Shown here piece by piece: positions 1-8,916 of a stretch of DNA of 64,000 nucleotides. Source of the DNA: CAZAAW01 sp964483325 (GTDB lineage Bacteria > Pseudomonadota > Alphaproteobacteria > Rhizobiales > Kaistiaceae). A program made the position numbers and the translations under genes. Every line of letters begins with the position of its first letter. Position 1 is the stretch's first letter. The notes beneath the pieces are model-generated. The model was not told the DNA's origin. It made no database searches and saw nothing but the letters and a program-made list of their open reading frames with translations. The stretch is taken from assembly GCA_964483325.1 (NCBI GenBank), contig CAZAAW010000004.1:1-64000 (forward strand), in the 5' to 3' direction.

Positions 1-182
1 TTGGTCTTCCCCAAGGGGCCGCCGTTCTCGACGATCGCGCCGGCATTGGCCTCGCCCCAGGCGGCCCATGCCGCCATGCCGCGCGCCTCGATCGCCTGGC
101 GCTCCGCTCCGTCCTTCTCGTTCCAGCCGGCTTTCTCCACCCCGGTCGCCGTTCCCATGTAGACGGCAAGAAATTTCTTCAT
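1..182 (-). CDS. YCII-like small protein, 3' part cut by window edge
   Basis: The minus strand from the ATG at 182 reads MKKFLAVYMGTATGVEKAGW and stays open to the window edge, about 60 residues. The remainder, with Trp-rich helix and IVENGGPLGKT, resembles small YCII-related proteins of 110-120 residues that usually carry no assigned reaction. The gene is truncated only by the window, not visibly broken. It is divergent from the L,D-transpeptidase and shares its upstream region, which holds a perfect 9-bp dyad. A second, different YCII-family protein lies at the other end of the window beside a sigma factor. Family assignment is from recognition of the N-terminal pattern; function unknown. 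Confidence 0.6.
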   Translation of the reverse strand, partial: MKKFLAVYMGTATGVEKAGWNEKDGAERQAIEARGMAAWAAWGEANAGAIVENGGPLGKT

Positions 183-364
183 GGCGGATTCTCCTATGGT
201 TGCTGGTGATGGCGGTCACGCCGGCACCCAGGAGAGGGTGCCGCGCAGGCCGGTTTCGGTCGGTGCGGTCGGCGATATCGAGCCGCCGGCAGGCGATCCT
301 GGTGCCGGACGAGCATGCGCATGCGAACCTTCTCCGCCTTCCTGCCGTTTTCAGCATCTACCTG

Positions 365-387
365 CAGCTTAAGGCTGACTTAAGCTG
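365..387. promoter_or_regulatory. Perfect inverted repeat, candidate operator
   Basis: CAGCTTAAG and CTTAAGCTG form a perfect 9-bp inverted repeat around a 5-base centre (GCTGA). It lies in the divergent region between the YCII-like gene (start 182) and the L,D-transpeptidase gene (start 464), about 77 bases before the latter. Its size and symmetry suit a dimeric repressor or activator. I do not recognise the binding protein. A short mRNA hairpin is the alternative. Confidence 0.45.
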
Positions 388-463
388 GCCAGAGATGATC
401 GCCGCCAAGCCGCTGCCGCGCCAGACGCAGGCAGCCGAAGAGATCCAGTTGAGGTTTATTCCC

Positions 464-1192
464 ATGCGTTTCCTTCTGCCCGTCCGACTGCGCACCGCCG
501 CCGGCGCTGTCCTCGCCGCCGCGCTCCTTGCCGGCTGCACGACCACCGCCCGCGAAATCGCCGAGGTGCCGCCGCCCGAGCCGATGGGCGATATCTCCCA
601 TTATGCCGCCGTGCTCGACGAGCCGTTCCCGGTGCCGGCCGTGCCGCCGGAGCAGCTGAAGCCGCGCTACATGCGCCAGATGGTCGACGACCCGACGGGC
701 GAGCAGCCGGGCACCGTGGTGGTCGATCCGGCCAACCGCTTCCTCTACCTGGTGCTGGAGGACGGCAAGGCGATGCGCTACGGCGTCGGCGTCGGCCGCG
801 AGGGCCTTGAATGGTCGGGCACGGCGCGCATCGCCTACAAGCGCCAATGGCCGCGCTGGACGCCGACGCGCGACATGATCGCCCGCGAGCCGGAGAAATA
901 CGAGCAATGGGCCGGCGGCATGGAGGGCGGGCCACAGAACCCGCTCGGCGCGCGGGCGCTGTATCTGTTCGAGGACGGCCGCGACACGCTCTACCGCATC
1001 CACGGCACCGACCAGCCCTGGTCGATCGGCGAAGCGGTGTCGTCCGGCTGCATCCGCATGATGAACCAGGACGTGATCGACCTCTATCGCCGCGTCCCCG
1101 ACGGCACCAAGGTCGTGGTCCTGCCGGCCTATGGCGAGGTTCCGGTGGCGGCGGACAGCAACCAGCCGGCTGCCGCCTGGCCGCGCGGCTGA
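464..1192 (+). CDS. L,D-transpeptidase lipoprotein (YkuD domain)
   Basis: This 242-residue protein probably forms 3-3 cross-links in peptidoglycan or attaches proteins to it. The start at 464 gives a lipoprotein signal with lipobox LLAGC, the lipid-bearing Cys being residue 25; the open frame reaches further upstream but that part is not signal-like. The YkuD catalytic domain covers about residues 84-225, with His180 in YRIHGTDQ and the nucleophile Cys196 in SSGCIRM, the family active-site pattern. The TWTPTRDM-like stretch typical of alphaproteobacterial ErfK/YbiS proteins is present as RWTPTRDM. It is a single gene, convergent with the patatin gene across a GC-rich hairpin. Family assignment is firm; which transpeptidase reaction it performs is not visible. 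Confidence 0.88.
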   Translation: MRFLLPVRLRTAAGAVLAAALLAGCTTTAREIAEVPPPEPMGDISHYAAVLDEPFPVPAVPPEQLKPRYMRQMVDDPTGEQPGTVVVDPANRFLYLVLEDGKAMRYGVGVGREGLEWSGTARIAYKRQWPRWTPTRDMIAREPEKYEQWAGGMEGGPQNPLGARALYLFEDGRDTLYRIHGTDQPWSIGEAVSSGCIRMMNQDVIDLYRRVPDGTKVVVLPAYGEVPVAADSNQPAAAWPRG

Positions 1193-1201
1193 GGGGCAGC
1201 G

Positions 1202-1229
1202 GGCGGCGGCAAGCGTAGAAGCCGCCGCC
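1202..1229. terminator. GC-rich hairpin between convergent genes
   Basis: GGCGGCGGC and GCCGCCGCC form a perfect 9-bp stem with a 10-base loop, placed between the stops of the convergent transpeptidase and patatin genes. There is no T-run on either strand, so it may work as a weak bidirectional terminator or as an RNA-stabilising end. Confidence 0.4.
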
Positions 1230-1236
1230 ACCGGCT

Positions 1237-2166
1237 TCAGTCTGCCGCGCCTTTCAGCTTCGCCTCGATGATCGGCAATACCCGGTCGGTCGCTGCGCGC
1301 CCTTCGGCGATCGCCGTCCCGGCGTGGTGGAAGTCCAGCAGCCCGAGATCGACCAGGCGCGGCAGGATCTGCACATGCGGCGGCTCACCGGCGAGGCGCG
1401 ACCGGGTGATGTGGTCCTGCATGATGTTGATCGAATTGGCCAACACGTCGAAATAGCCGGGCGTATGGCCGTTGGCTCCGAACAGCCTGAAGCGTGAAAG
1501 CTGGGCGCGGATGGACGCCGGCATGGCTTTCAGCGTGTCCATCAGGCCCCCTGCCTTGCCGGTCTCCGGCGGGCTTGCGGCCTCGCTTACCGCTTTCGTC
1601 AGCCGGCGTCCGAGGAGGTCCTCGTTGAGGTTCACGGCAATGATGAAATCCGCGCCTAGGGCACGGCAGAGCGAAACGGGAACCGGGTTGACCAGCCCGC
1701 CGTCGACGAGCCAGCGGCCGTCGATCTCCATCGGGCTGAAGATGCCGGGCAGGGCTATGGAGGCGCGGATGGCCCTGTCGAGCGGTCCGGATTGCAGCCA
1801 GACCTCGCGCCCCGTCGACAGGTCCGTCGCCACCGCCGCGTAAGGCACTGCCAGCGTCTCGATGTCGCCGGCAATGCCGATGCCGGCGAGCCAGTCGACG
1901 ATACGTCCCCCGTCCACCAGCCCGCCGGACATGAGGTTCACATCGACAAGCGCCGTGACGGCCTTCCAGTCGGCGGCCAGCGCCCAGTCCTTAAGCGCCG
2001 GGAGCCGGCGCGTCGCGAAGGCGCCGCCGACCAAGGCGCCCATCGAGGTGCCGCAGACGATATCGGGGGCGAATCCGGCCTCGACCAGCGCCTCGATGAC
2101 GCCGATATGGGACCAGCCGCGCGCCGCGCCACTGCCGAGCGCCAGGCCGATCTTCGATCTCTGCAT
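1237..2166 (-). CDS. Patatin-like phospholipase (RssA type)
   Basis: This 309-residue cytoplasmic serine hydrolase is of the patatin fold. The glycine-rich oxyanion loop GSGAARGWSHIG is at residues 11-22, the nucleophile Ser41 in GTSMG, and the catalytic Asp155 in DGGLVNPVP; all parts of the Ser-Asp dyad are intact. The start at 2166 places the oxyanion loop near the N-terminus, as in RssA-like proteins; the frame upstream of it has no protein-like character. It lies 72 bases beyond the giant VWA gene on the same strand and could be read through from the quinoprotein operon, though nothing ties it to that pathway. Substrate unknown; lysophospholipase activity is usual for the family. Confidence 0.85.
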   Translation of the reverse strand: MQRSKIGLALGSGAARGWSHIGVIEALVEAGFAPDIVCGTSMGALVGGAFATRRLPALKDWALAADWKAVTALVDVNLMSGGLVDGGRIVDWLAGIGIAGDIETLAVPYAAVATDLSTGREVWLQSGPLDRAIRASIALPGIFSPMEIDGRWLVDGGLVNPVPVSLCRALGADFIIAVNLNEDLLGRRLTKAVSEAASPPETGKAGGLMDTLKAMPASIRAQLSRFRLFGANGHTPGYFDVLANSINIMQDHITRSRLAGEPPHVQILPRLVDLGLLDFHHAGTAIAEGRAATDRVLPIIEAKLKGAAD

Positions 2167-2237
2167 TGCGATGCCCCGGATGCGTGACGGGCGTATCAGA
2201 ACACCGTTTCCGGCATCCTGCCCATCCCGGCGCCCGG

Positions 2238-5200
2238 CTATGCCTGCGGCTGTCCGCCCATGCCGGGTGCGGCGACAGTCCCTGCGCGGCGCGGGACGAG
2301 GCGCCGGAGCATGTCCGGCACGTAGCGCACGGCAAGATCGAGCATGAAGAGAACAAGCGCCAGGGCAGCGAAGATGCGCCAGCCGGGCAGGAACGACCAT
2401 GCCGTTCCCACCGCCGGCGCGGCCGAGGCAGCGCTCGGCGACCGGCCGCCGGTTGCCGCCGTCAGGGCGCGCATGAGCGAGGTGTCGAGGTCCGGCTCCA
2501 GAGCCGACGGATAGCCGATGGCGAGCCGCGTCGATCCTTCGAGATCGCCGGCGGCCACGTCGATGCGATAGGTCCCGGGCGTATCGAGGGGCAGCGTCGC
2601 CGCATAGTGTCCCGGCGCCGTCTCATTGAGCGGCAGCGGCGACGCGACGCCGGCAGGCGGCGGGTCGAGCATCGCCGAGACGGCGAGCCCGGCGAGCGGC
2701 ACGCCTTCATCGCCGGTTGCTTCCGCAACGATATCGACAAGACGCCCATGGCGCGCCGTGGTGATGGCGAGGCCGTTCTCCGGCGCCGCTGCAGGGACGA
2801 AGTGGCGTACCGCCTGGGCCCAGAGCTTGGCGTAGACCGCACTGTTCATCCACGGCAGGACCCACGGCCCCGCCCCCTCGCTGGCGAAGGCGAGTACCTC
2901 GCCGTTGCCGAAATGCCAGCTCGCCATCAGCGGCATCGGAACACCTTCCGCGTCGTCGACGCTCATATGCAGCCGCGCCTCCGGCCGCGCCGTGGTCAGC
3001 ACATAGCCCTCGACCGGCGGCATGGCATCCGGCAGCCCGACGAGGAACGGCACGGCTCGGTCGACCCAGACGGGCTGCGCCTCGCGCTCCTCGACCGGAT
3101 TGCCCGATAGCATCATCGCTTCCTGCGACAGGATGCTGGGCAGCGCATTGAAATCCTGCGTCGCATGGAAGGCGCCGCCGCCGAGGCGGGCGATCTCCTG
3201 CAGGCGGTCGACATCCGTGCGCTCGCCGATCGCCACCGTCGAGACGGTGATGCCGGCGGCCGCGATGCGTTTGACGATCTCGGGGAAGTCGGCGGGCTGC
3301 GACAGGCCGTCGCTCATCACGACGATATGGCGGACCGGCGCGTCGACGCCCGCGAGCTGATCGAGTGCCGCGACCAGCGCCGGATAGAGCGCCGTGCCGC
3401 CGCCCGGCACGAGCTGGTCGAGCGAGGCGCGCATGGCGTTGTCGTCGCGCCGCGGCTGCAGCGGCAGGATGACATGCGCCTCCGCGTCGAAAGCGATGAT
3501 GCCGACCTGGCTCTGCGGATTGAGCAGCGCCGACGCGGAAAGCGTCGCCTGCTTGGCGATATCGAGCCGCGTCACCGGGCCGACCATCGCCTGCATGGAG
3601 CCGGAACGGTCGATCACGAACACCATCGCGGCTTTCGGAGCCTGGCGCGGCACCCGTGCCGAGAGAGGCGACATTTCCTCCAGCGGCGTCTGGAAGTAGC
3701 CGCCGGGGCCGAAGGCGTTGGGACCGCCGAGAAGCAGCAGGCCGCGCCCATCGGAGACCATGCCCTTGATGACGCCCTGACGATGCGTGCCGAGATCGAT
3801 GGCGGGAACATCGAGAAGGGCGATGACGTCGAAGCCGTTCCAGTCGCGGCGATAGGTCGGGGCGGAGGCGCCGGGGAATTGCTGGGCGTCGATCCCCTGG
3901 GTCTGCAGCGCCTCGGCGAAGAGCGAGCCGACGGTCGGCCCGTTGCTGACCACGGCGACCCGCGGCGGCCCTTCGACGGTGACCGCCATGCCGGACTGAT
4001 TGTTGGCCGGCTGCGGATCGGCGGCGGCTGTCACCCTTGCCTCGTACAGCGCATCGCCGGCCGCGATGTCGGCAACCTCCATGGTGACGCTGCTGCGGCC
4101 GGCCGGCAGCGTCACCTCGACATGGCCGATTGGCGCGCCATCGCGCAGGAAGTCGACCTGCGCCGGCTGTGCCGTGCCGCTGGTCAGAAGCGCGCGCAGG
4201 GTGAAGGAATCGCCGGCGCGAAGGCGTGACGGCAGGTCGAGGCCGACCACCGCGGCATCGGCCGGCACCGACGGCGCGACGGCGCTGTCGACGGCCGTGC
4301 CGCGATCGGCCAGCGCCGCCGCAAGCGTTGCGGGGTTCTCGGGCGCGGCCGAGGCTGAGGCGACAACCACGCGGCCGGGATGATCGGCCGGCAGCATCGC
4401 CGCCGCCACGTCGACGGCATCGCCGGGCGGTATTGCGGCATCGCCCTCGCCGACCGTCACGGCGCTCACCGTCGCGCCGGCCGCCGTCCAGGACGCGACG
4501 GCGGCATCGCCGGCCGCCTTTGCCGGCTGCGCCGCGTCGGCGACCACGACGACACCTTGCGCCGGCGACCGCCACGGCAACGCCAGCCCGGCAAGCGCCG
4601 CCGCCAGCAGCGCCAGAACGGCGATGCGCAGGCCGAGCAGCAGACGGCGGCGGCCGGCGAGCGGATTGGTCGCGGCAAGACCGGAGGCGCGCAGGAAGCG
4701 CTCCGTCCCTCGTCCGGCCAGCCACGCCTCGACCGCCAGGCAGAGGACGGCAGCGGCCAGCAGCCACCACCAGACGGAGCGGCTGGAGAACAGCGATGGC
4801 GCCGGCTCGGCGGCGCTGACGGCGACGCCCTCGCCCGGCGCCGGATTGACCGCCAGCAGCGCCGTGCCGCCGGCGCTGCGATAGATGCCGGCACGCATCG
4901 GCACGACGGCCGGGCCATCCCCGGCGATCACCGTGCCGCCGGCTTCTGGCAACGCCAGCGCCGCCGGTATGACCGCCGTGCCGCCGGCCGGCAGGATACG
5001 TTCCCAGGTGGCCGTGCCGAGGCGCGGATCGACGGTGCAGACGATACCGGCGGTGCAGGTCGCCGGCACCGGCGCTGCCCAGTCGATGAGGTTGGCGATG
5101 AAGACCGGAAAGGCCGTCTGCTCGGGCCAGCTGCTGTCGCGCAGGCGGAAGGCGACGCGGACGTCGCGGCCCGCCGCGATGGTGCGCGCGTCGACAAGCG

Positions 5201-6527
5201 GCCGGCCGTCCGCCTCGAGCAGCGTGACGGCACCCGGCGCCGCCGGCAGATCGACGGCCGCGCCGACGGCAAGCGCATTCCAGGCGACGCCGCGAGCGAG
5301 CGGGTGGTCGTTGCGCCAGCCTGTCGGCGCCGGCGCGGCCAGCGCCGCGGGCTCGGCCTCCGGCGCGACACGGCCGGCGCCGATCCACAGGACATTGCCG
5401 GCCGGGCGGCGCGCGACGGCGACGCCGTCGACGACGACAAGGTCGAAGCGGGCATCGTCATCCGGCAGCGTCTCCGCAGCATAGACCTCGACGCCGGGAA
5501 CGGCGCGGAGCGCCCGCACCAGGTCGTTGTCGGGCTCGCCGAGATAGAGGACGGAACGGCTCGCCGGGCCGGCCGCCAGCAGATAGACGCCATTGTCTGC
5601 CGGGCCGGCGTCGTCCGGCAAGAGCAGTGCGACGGTGCCCGGCCCCGGCAGGGCGAGGTAGCGCTCGAACGGCACTTCGGCCGGCTCGGCGCCGGCCGGC
5701 GCCGTGACGTCGATCGTGGCCCATTCCAGCGATTCGGTGCTGCCGGCCGGCATGAAGACGACGCGCCCAGTCGTCGACGCCCCCGGATCGAGCCCGACAT
5801 GGCCGGCGAGCTTCCAGTCCTTCTTGCCCTCGGCTGGCGGCGTCAGCGTCGCGGTGATCGAGGCGTTGGCCGTTGCCGGCGCGCCGAAGGCGTGCCCGAG
5901 GATGGCAACGCCGGGCAGCGCCGCGCCGAGGATCTGGCGCGCCGCAGCCATCTCATCGCCGAGAATGACGACTTCCGTCGTCTCGTCGGCGCGGACGAGT
6001 CCGGCCAGCAGTCGGGCGGCGCCCTGCCAGTCGGCGGCGCCGTCCGTCGCCTCCAGCCGCTCGATGCGCCGCGCCAGGCCCGCTGGGCGATCGAGGCGCG
6101 CCGCGACAAGGCTGGCGCGCGGTCCGGCGACGGCGATCGACAGGCGTGGAGCATCGCCATCGCCAAGGCTGCGCAGTTGCCGCTCGATCTCGGCCTGCGC
6201 GGCGGCGAAGCGGCTCGGCGCCGCATCCGTGCTGCGCATGCTGCCGGACGCATCGAGCACGAAGATACGATGCTGGACGGCCGCATCCGTGCCGAAAAGC
6301 GGCCGCGCCAAGGCCAGCGCCACCAGAAGGATCGCCGCGATCTGCAGGAACAGCAGCCAGGACAGCCTGGGCGGATGCAGCGCCCGGCGCGGCGTGAAGA
6401 CGCCCTCGAAGCGCCGCCAGATCTGGACGCTCGCCACCTCGATGGTGCGGCGCCGCCGCATATGCAGCGCGATGGCGACGATGGCGAAGGCCGCAGCCAG
6501 CAGCCAGAGCGGCGTCGCAAAGGCCAT
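2238..6527 (-). CDS. Giant double-VWA membrane protein (quinoprotein module 1)
   Basis: This 1429-residue protein looks like two membrane proteins joined. The N-terminal part is BatA/MxaC-like: helices at about 5-22 and 57-75, then a VWA domain with MIDAS motif DASGS at 92-96. A middle membrane segment (about 610-665) begins a second half with an immunoglobulin-like region, a GATase-like segment (GRGLLLLGGPNAFGPGGYF) and a second VWA with MIDAS DRSGS from residue 973; a last helix is near the C-terminus. Both MIDAS sites look intact, so metal-dependent protein binding is likely. In methanol dehydrogenase operons separate VWA proteins (MxaC, MxaL) help mature the enzyme; by analogy this one may insert metal or assemble the quinoprotein in the periplasm. 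It directly follows the three-helix protein (stop and start adjacent). The role is inferred; the architecture is seen. Confidence 0.8.
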   Translation of the reverse strand: MAFATPLWLLAAAFAIVAIALHMRRRRTIEVASVQIWRRFEGVFTPRRALHPPRLSWLLFLQIAAILLVALALARPLFGTDAAVQHRIFVLDASGSMRSTDAAPSRFAAAQAEIERQLRSLGDGDAPRLSIAVAGPRASLVAARLDRPAGLARRIERLEATDGAADWQGAARLLAGLVRADETTEVVILGDEMAAARQILGAALPGVAILGHAFGAPATANASITATLTPPAEGKKDWKLAGHVGLDPGASTTGRVVFMPAGSTESLEWATIDVTAPAGAEPAEVPFERYLALPGPGTVALLLPDDAGPADNGVYLLAAGPASRSVLYLGEPDNDLVRALRAVPGVEVYAAETLPDDDARFDLVVVDGVAVARRPAGNVLWIGAGRVAPEAEPAALAAPAPTGWRNDHPLARGVAWNALAVGAAVDLPAAPGAVTLLEADGRPLVDARTIAAGRDVRVAFRLRDSSWPEQTAFPVFIANLIDWAAPVPATCTAGIVCTVDPRLGTATWERILPAGGTAVIPAALALPEAGGTVIAGDGPAVVPMRAGIYRSAGGTALLAVNPAPGEGVAVSAAEPAPSLFSSRSVWWWLLAAAVLCLAVEAWLAGRGTERFLRASGLAATNPLAGRRRLLLGLRIAVLALLAAALAGLALPWRSPAQGVVVVADAAQPAKAAGDAAVASWTAAGATVSAVTVGEGDAAIPPGDAVDVAAAMLPADHPGRVVVASASAAPENPATLAAALADRGTAVDSAVAPSVPADAAVVGLDLPSRLRAGDSFTLRALLTSGTAQPAQVDFLRDGAPIGHVEVTLPAGRSSVTMEVADIAAGDALYEARVTAAADPQPANNQSGMAVTVEGPPRVAVVSNGPTVGSLFAEALQTQGIDAQQFPGASAPTYRRDWNGFDVIALLDVPAIDLGTHRQGVIKGMVSDGRGLLLLGGPNAFGPGGYFQTPLEEMSPLSARVPRQAPKAAMVFVIDRSGSMQAMVGPVTRLDIAKQATLSASALLNPQSQVGIIAFDAEAHVILPLQPRRDDNAMRASLDQLVPGGGTALYPALVAALDQLAGVDAPVRHIVVMSDGLSQPADFPEIVKRIAAAGITVSTVAIGERTDVDRLQEIARLGGGAFHATQDFNALPSILSQEAMMLSGNPVEEREAQPVWVDRAVPFLVGLPDAMPPVEGYVLTTARPEARLHMSVDDAEGVPMPLMASWHFGNGEVLAFASEGAGPWVLPWMNSAVYAKLWAQAVRHFVPAAAPENGLAITTARHGRLVDIVAEATGDEGVPLAGLAVSAMLDPPPAGVASPLPLNETAPGHYAATLPLDTPGTYRIDVAAGDLEGSTRLAIGYPSALEPDLDTSLMRALTAATGGRSPSAASAAPAVGTAWSFLPGWRIFAALALVLFMLDLAVRYVPDMLRRLVPRRAGTVAAPGMGGQPQA

Positions 6528-8033
6528 TTACGGCGCCGTCTCTTCCGACGCGCCGGCAAAATACCGCGACACGACGGCTCTGGCGGTGCGCGGCAGGGCG
6601 ACCCGATCGAGGTCGCCGGCGGCCGGCGGCTGGCGCTGCCAGTCGCCGCGGACGCCGCGATCCTCGATAGCCGTGCGGTTCAATTCGACCGGCGCCGGCT
6701 GGATGACACGCGGCCCGCTGTCGCGGTTCTGGTCAGGCAGCAGCACCATTTCGCTGTTGTCCGGCGTCTCCGACGCGGAATGCTCGTCGCCCTCCAGCGG
6801 CTGCTCGCCGCCTCCGGCCAACTCGCTCTCGCCGCGGCCGGCGTTCTCCGCTGCGCCGGCAGGCTGCGCCCCGGCCTGCTGCAGTCGCTGATCGAGAAGC
6901 TGCTGCTCGCGCTCTTCCTGCGGCGTCAGCACCCGCTGCTCGTAGCCGCCGCCGCGTGTCCTGACCTCGCCGTTCTGCACCTCGCGGTCCGGCTGGACAT
7001 TGGTCTGGCGGCGCCGTTCTTCGGCGGCCTCTGCCGCCGCCAGGCGCTGCGAAATGGCGGCATTGGCATCGCCTTCGCCGGCAGGAGCGTTCGGCGTCTG
7101 CTGCTGGTCGCCCGGCTTCTCCGATGCCACCTGCGCCGGCGCCGACGGCGTCCGCGGGGCCTGCGGCGCATCGAGCTGGGCGAGAGCCTGCTGCAGCAGG
7201 CCCGGCACATCGGAATGCGGGACGCCGCGCGCTTCGCCGGCGGTATAGGCACGCTCGGCATGCGACAGCAGTTCGGCAAGCTCGCGTGTGACGGCAGCGC
7301 GGTCGACGGCGCCGGATTCGATATCGCCGCCGACGCGTTCCAGCGTCTGCGCGACGGCCCCGAGATAGGTATCGCCGCGCCGCTCGGCATCGGCGCGGAC
7401 CAGCGCCGCGATGCGCCGGATGTTCGAAGCCGCCTGCGTGCGCTCCTCCGCCTGCAGAGCAGTGGGCGCGGCGCCCGGGGACGTTGCGACGGTCTCCTGG
7501 CGCGTGATTGGCGGCAGCAGCGTGATGCCGACGGCGATCAGCGCCAGCACCGGCACGGCCGCCAGAAGGCGCGGCCAGCGCCAGGGCAGCAGGGCGCCAG
7601 GCTCCACGGCCCGGGAGCGCCGGCCGGCATCGGCGACCAGGACGTCGGCGACGAGCCCCTCCTGCTGCGGCGAACCGGCGACTTCCAGCGCCGTCGACAG
7701 CCGCTCGTCGAGCGCAAAGCGCCGGTCGGCGGCACGCGCCAGGGCGTCGATGTCGGGCCGCCGGCTCATGACCACGGCGACCGCCACAAGCAGAACGGCA
7801 GCAAAGACGCCGGCGGCCACGCCGAGAACGATGCCGGTGTGGAGAGCCCAGCCGGTGACGGGTTGCAGCCATTCGAGGAGCAGGCCGACGACGAGGGCAG
7901 CGAGCCCGGCCGTCGCGGCAAGGGTCACGGCGCCGAACAGGCGGCGGGCGCGCTGCCGGCGGCCGGCGGCGCGCAGGCGCTCGACAAGGCCGGCAAGGCG
8001 CCCGTCCGGGGCTGCTGGCACAACAGCGCTCAT
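6528..8033 (-). CDS. Three-helix membrane protein with long polar tail (module 1)
   Basis: This 501-residue protein has three predicted membrane helices (about 35-53, 64-88 and 155-175), then a long Gln/Ala/Glu-rich region (300-420) that is probably a coiled or disordered periplasmic or cytoplasmic tail, ending in a short conserved RAVVSRYF element. I do not recognise a named family. It overlaps the MxaJ-like gene by 4 bases (ATGA) and is followed without a gap by the VWA giant, so the three are co-translated. A paralogue with the same helix pattern and a matching C-terminal RYF element sits in the same position before the second VWA giant, which ties it to the VWA protein rather than to any one dehydrogenase. 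Possibly equivalent to MxaA or MxaK-type accessory proteins; that is inference. Confidence 0.75.
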   Translation of the reverse strand: MSAVVPAAPDGRLAGLVERLRAAGRRQRARRLFGAVTLAATAGLAALVVGLLLEWLQPVTGWALHTGIVLGVAAGVFAAVLLVAVAVVMSRRPDIDALARAADRRFALDERLSTALEVAGSPQQEGLVADVLVADAGRRSRAVEPGALLPWRWPRLLAAVPVLALIAVGITLLPPITRQETVATSPGAAPTALQAEERTQAASNIRRIAALVRADAERRGDTYLGAVAQTLERVGGDIESGAVDRAAVTRELAELLSHAERAYTAGEARGVPHSDVPGLLQQALAQLDAPQAPRTPSAPAQVASEKPGDQQQTPNAPAGEGDANAAISQRLAAAEAAEERRRQTNVQPDREVQNGEVRTRGGGYEQRVLTPQEEREQQLLDQRLQQAGAQPAGAAENAGRGESELAGGGEQPLEGDEHSASETPDNSEMVLLPDQNRDSGPRVIQPAPVELNRTAIEDRGVRGDWQRQPPAAGDLDRVALPRTARAVVSRYFAGASEETAP

Positions 8034-8896
8034 TGTTTCGCCTTGGCGCCGAAGCCGTGCTCGGCCAGTAGCCGGTCGATCGTGCCGTCGTCGACGAGCG
8101 CCTTGATGCCGTCGCTGAGCAGCGTCTGGAGATAGCTGTCGACCGAACGGATGGCGATGCCGATCAGCACCGGATCGGTGTTGAAGGGCATCGGAATGAT
8201 GTGATAGCCGGCGCCCTCCGGATCGTTGCCGGTGGCGTGACGGAGCGCCGGCTCCCAGATCATGGCGACGCCGATCGAGCCGTCGGCCAGAGCGGCCAGC
8301 ACCTGCTCGTTGTTATAGTAAGGCTTGCGCTGCCAGCGGCGATCGGCCGGCAGCGACAGCAGATAGGAGATCAGCCTGTTGTCTGCAGCGCTGAGACTGC
8401 GCAGGCCGATCGCCTTGCCAAACGGCAGGTCTTCCAGCCGCTTGATAGCGGGGTCATGCGTCACCATCACCATGCGGGTGGAAAGATAGTCCCGCGTCAC
8501 CCGCATCCAGTCCGGATAGCCGGAAGCGGCGAGCGTGAAGCCCATGAAGGCGTCGCACTCTTCCGCCAGCAGCAGATAGAGCTGGTCGGTGGTGAGCGGC
8601 AGCCGGTAGTCGAGCGGCAGTGTCGCCAGCATCGGCTTGACCGGATCGATGCGCGCCTCGATCAGCAGGATGGCGCCGAGCTCCTGCGCGACGGCCCGGT
8701 CGAAATCCGCCAGCATGGCATCGGGGTTGAGGCAGAAGGTGAGCGAGTCACCCTGCTGCCGCAGCCGCTCCTGGAAGAGATCGCGCGGCAGCGGGGCCTG
8801 CGCCGCCGCCGTCGCGGCCCAGACCGAGAGAGCCAGCGCCAGCATCGCGACGGGACGCAGCCATCCGGCTTTCATCCGACCCATGCCCGGTATCAT
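8030..8896 (-). CDS. MxaJ-like periplasmic protein associated with quinoprotein dehydrogenase (module 1)
   Basis: This protein of about 288 residues has a secretion signal (MLALALSVWAATAAAQA) and the fold pattern of an ABC-type substrate-binding protein: SLTFCLNPDAML near the N-terminus and lobes rich in Asp/Leu. No ABC permease or ATPase genes are present. This matches the quinoprotein-associated MxaJ/XoxJ group, whose members sit beside PQQ dehydrogenases and are thought to help activate them in the periplasm rather than to import a solute. It lies 20 bases after the cytochrome c gene. The start could be the ATG at 8896 or at 8875; neither has a strong ribosome site. A second copy lies beside the third dehydrogenase. 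Confidence 0.82.
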   Translation of the reverse strand: MIPGMGRMKAGWLRPVAMLALALSVWAATAAAQAPLPRDLFQERLRQQGDSLTFCLNPDAMLADFDRAVAQELGAILLIEARIDPVKPMLATLPLDYRLPLTTDQLYLLLAEECDAFMGFTLAASGYPDWMRVTRDYLSTRMVMVTHDPAIKRLEDLPFGKAIGLRSLSAADNRLISYLLSLPADRRWQRKPYYNNEQVLAALADGSIGVAMIWEPALRHATGNDPEGAGYHIIPMPFNTDPVLIGIAIRSVDSYLQTLLSDGIKALVDDGTIDRLLAEHGFGAKAKQ

Positions 8897-8916
8897 CCGG
8901 CTCGCCGACCGCCGCG

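Noticed and set aside
1237..2166. Patatin gene as an effector of an antiphage (CBASS-type) system
   Set aside because: No cyclase, sensor or other defence gene is near, and the protein matches the housekeeping RssA-type patatins.
4380..8135. Very long plus-strand open frame of about 1250 codons over the VWA and three-helix genes
   Set aside because: Arg/Gly-rich with no fold pattern; it is the antisense frame of two well-supported minus-strand genes in GC-rich DNA.
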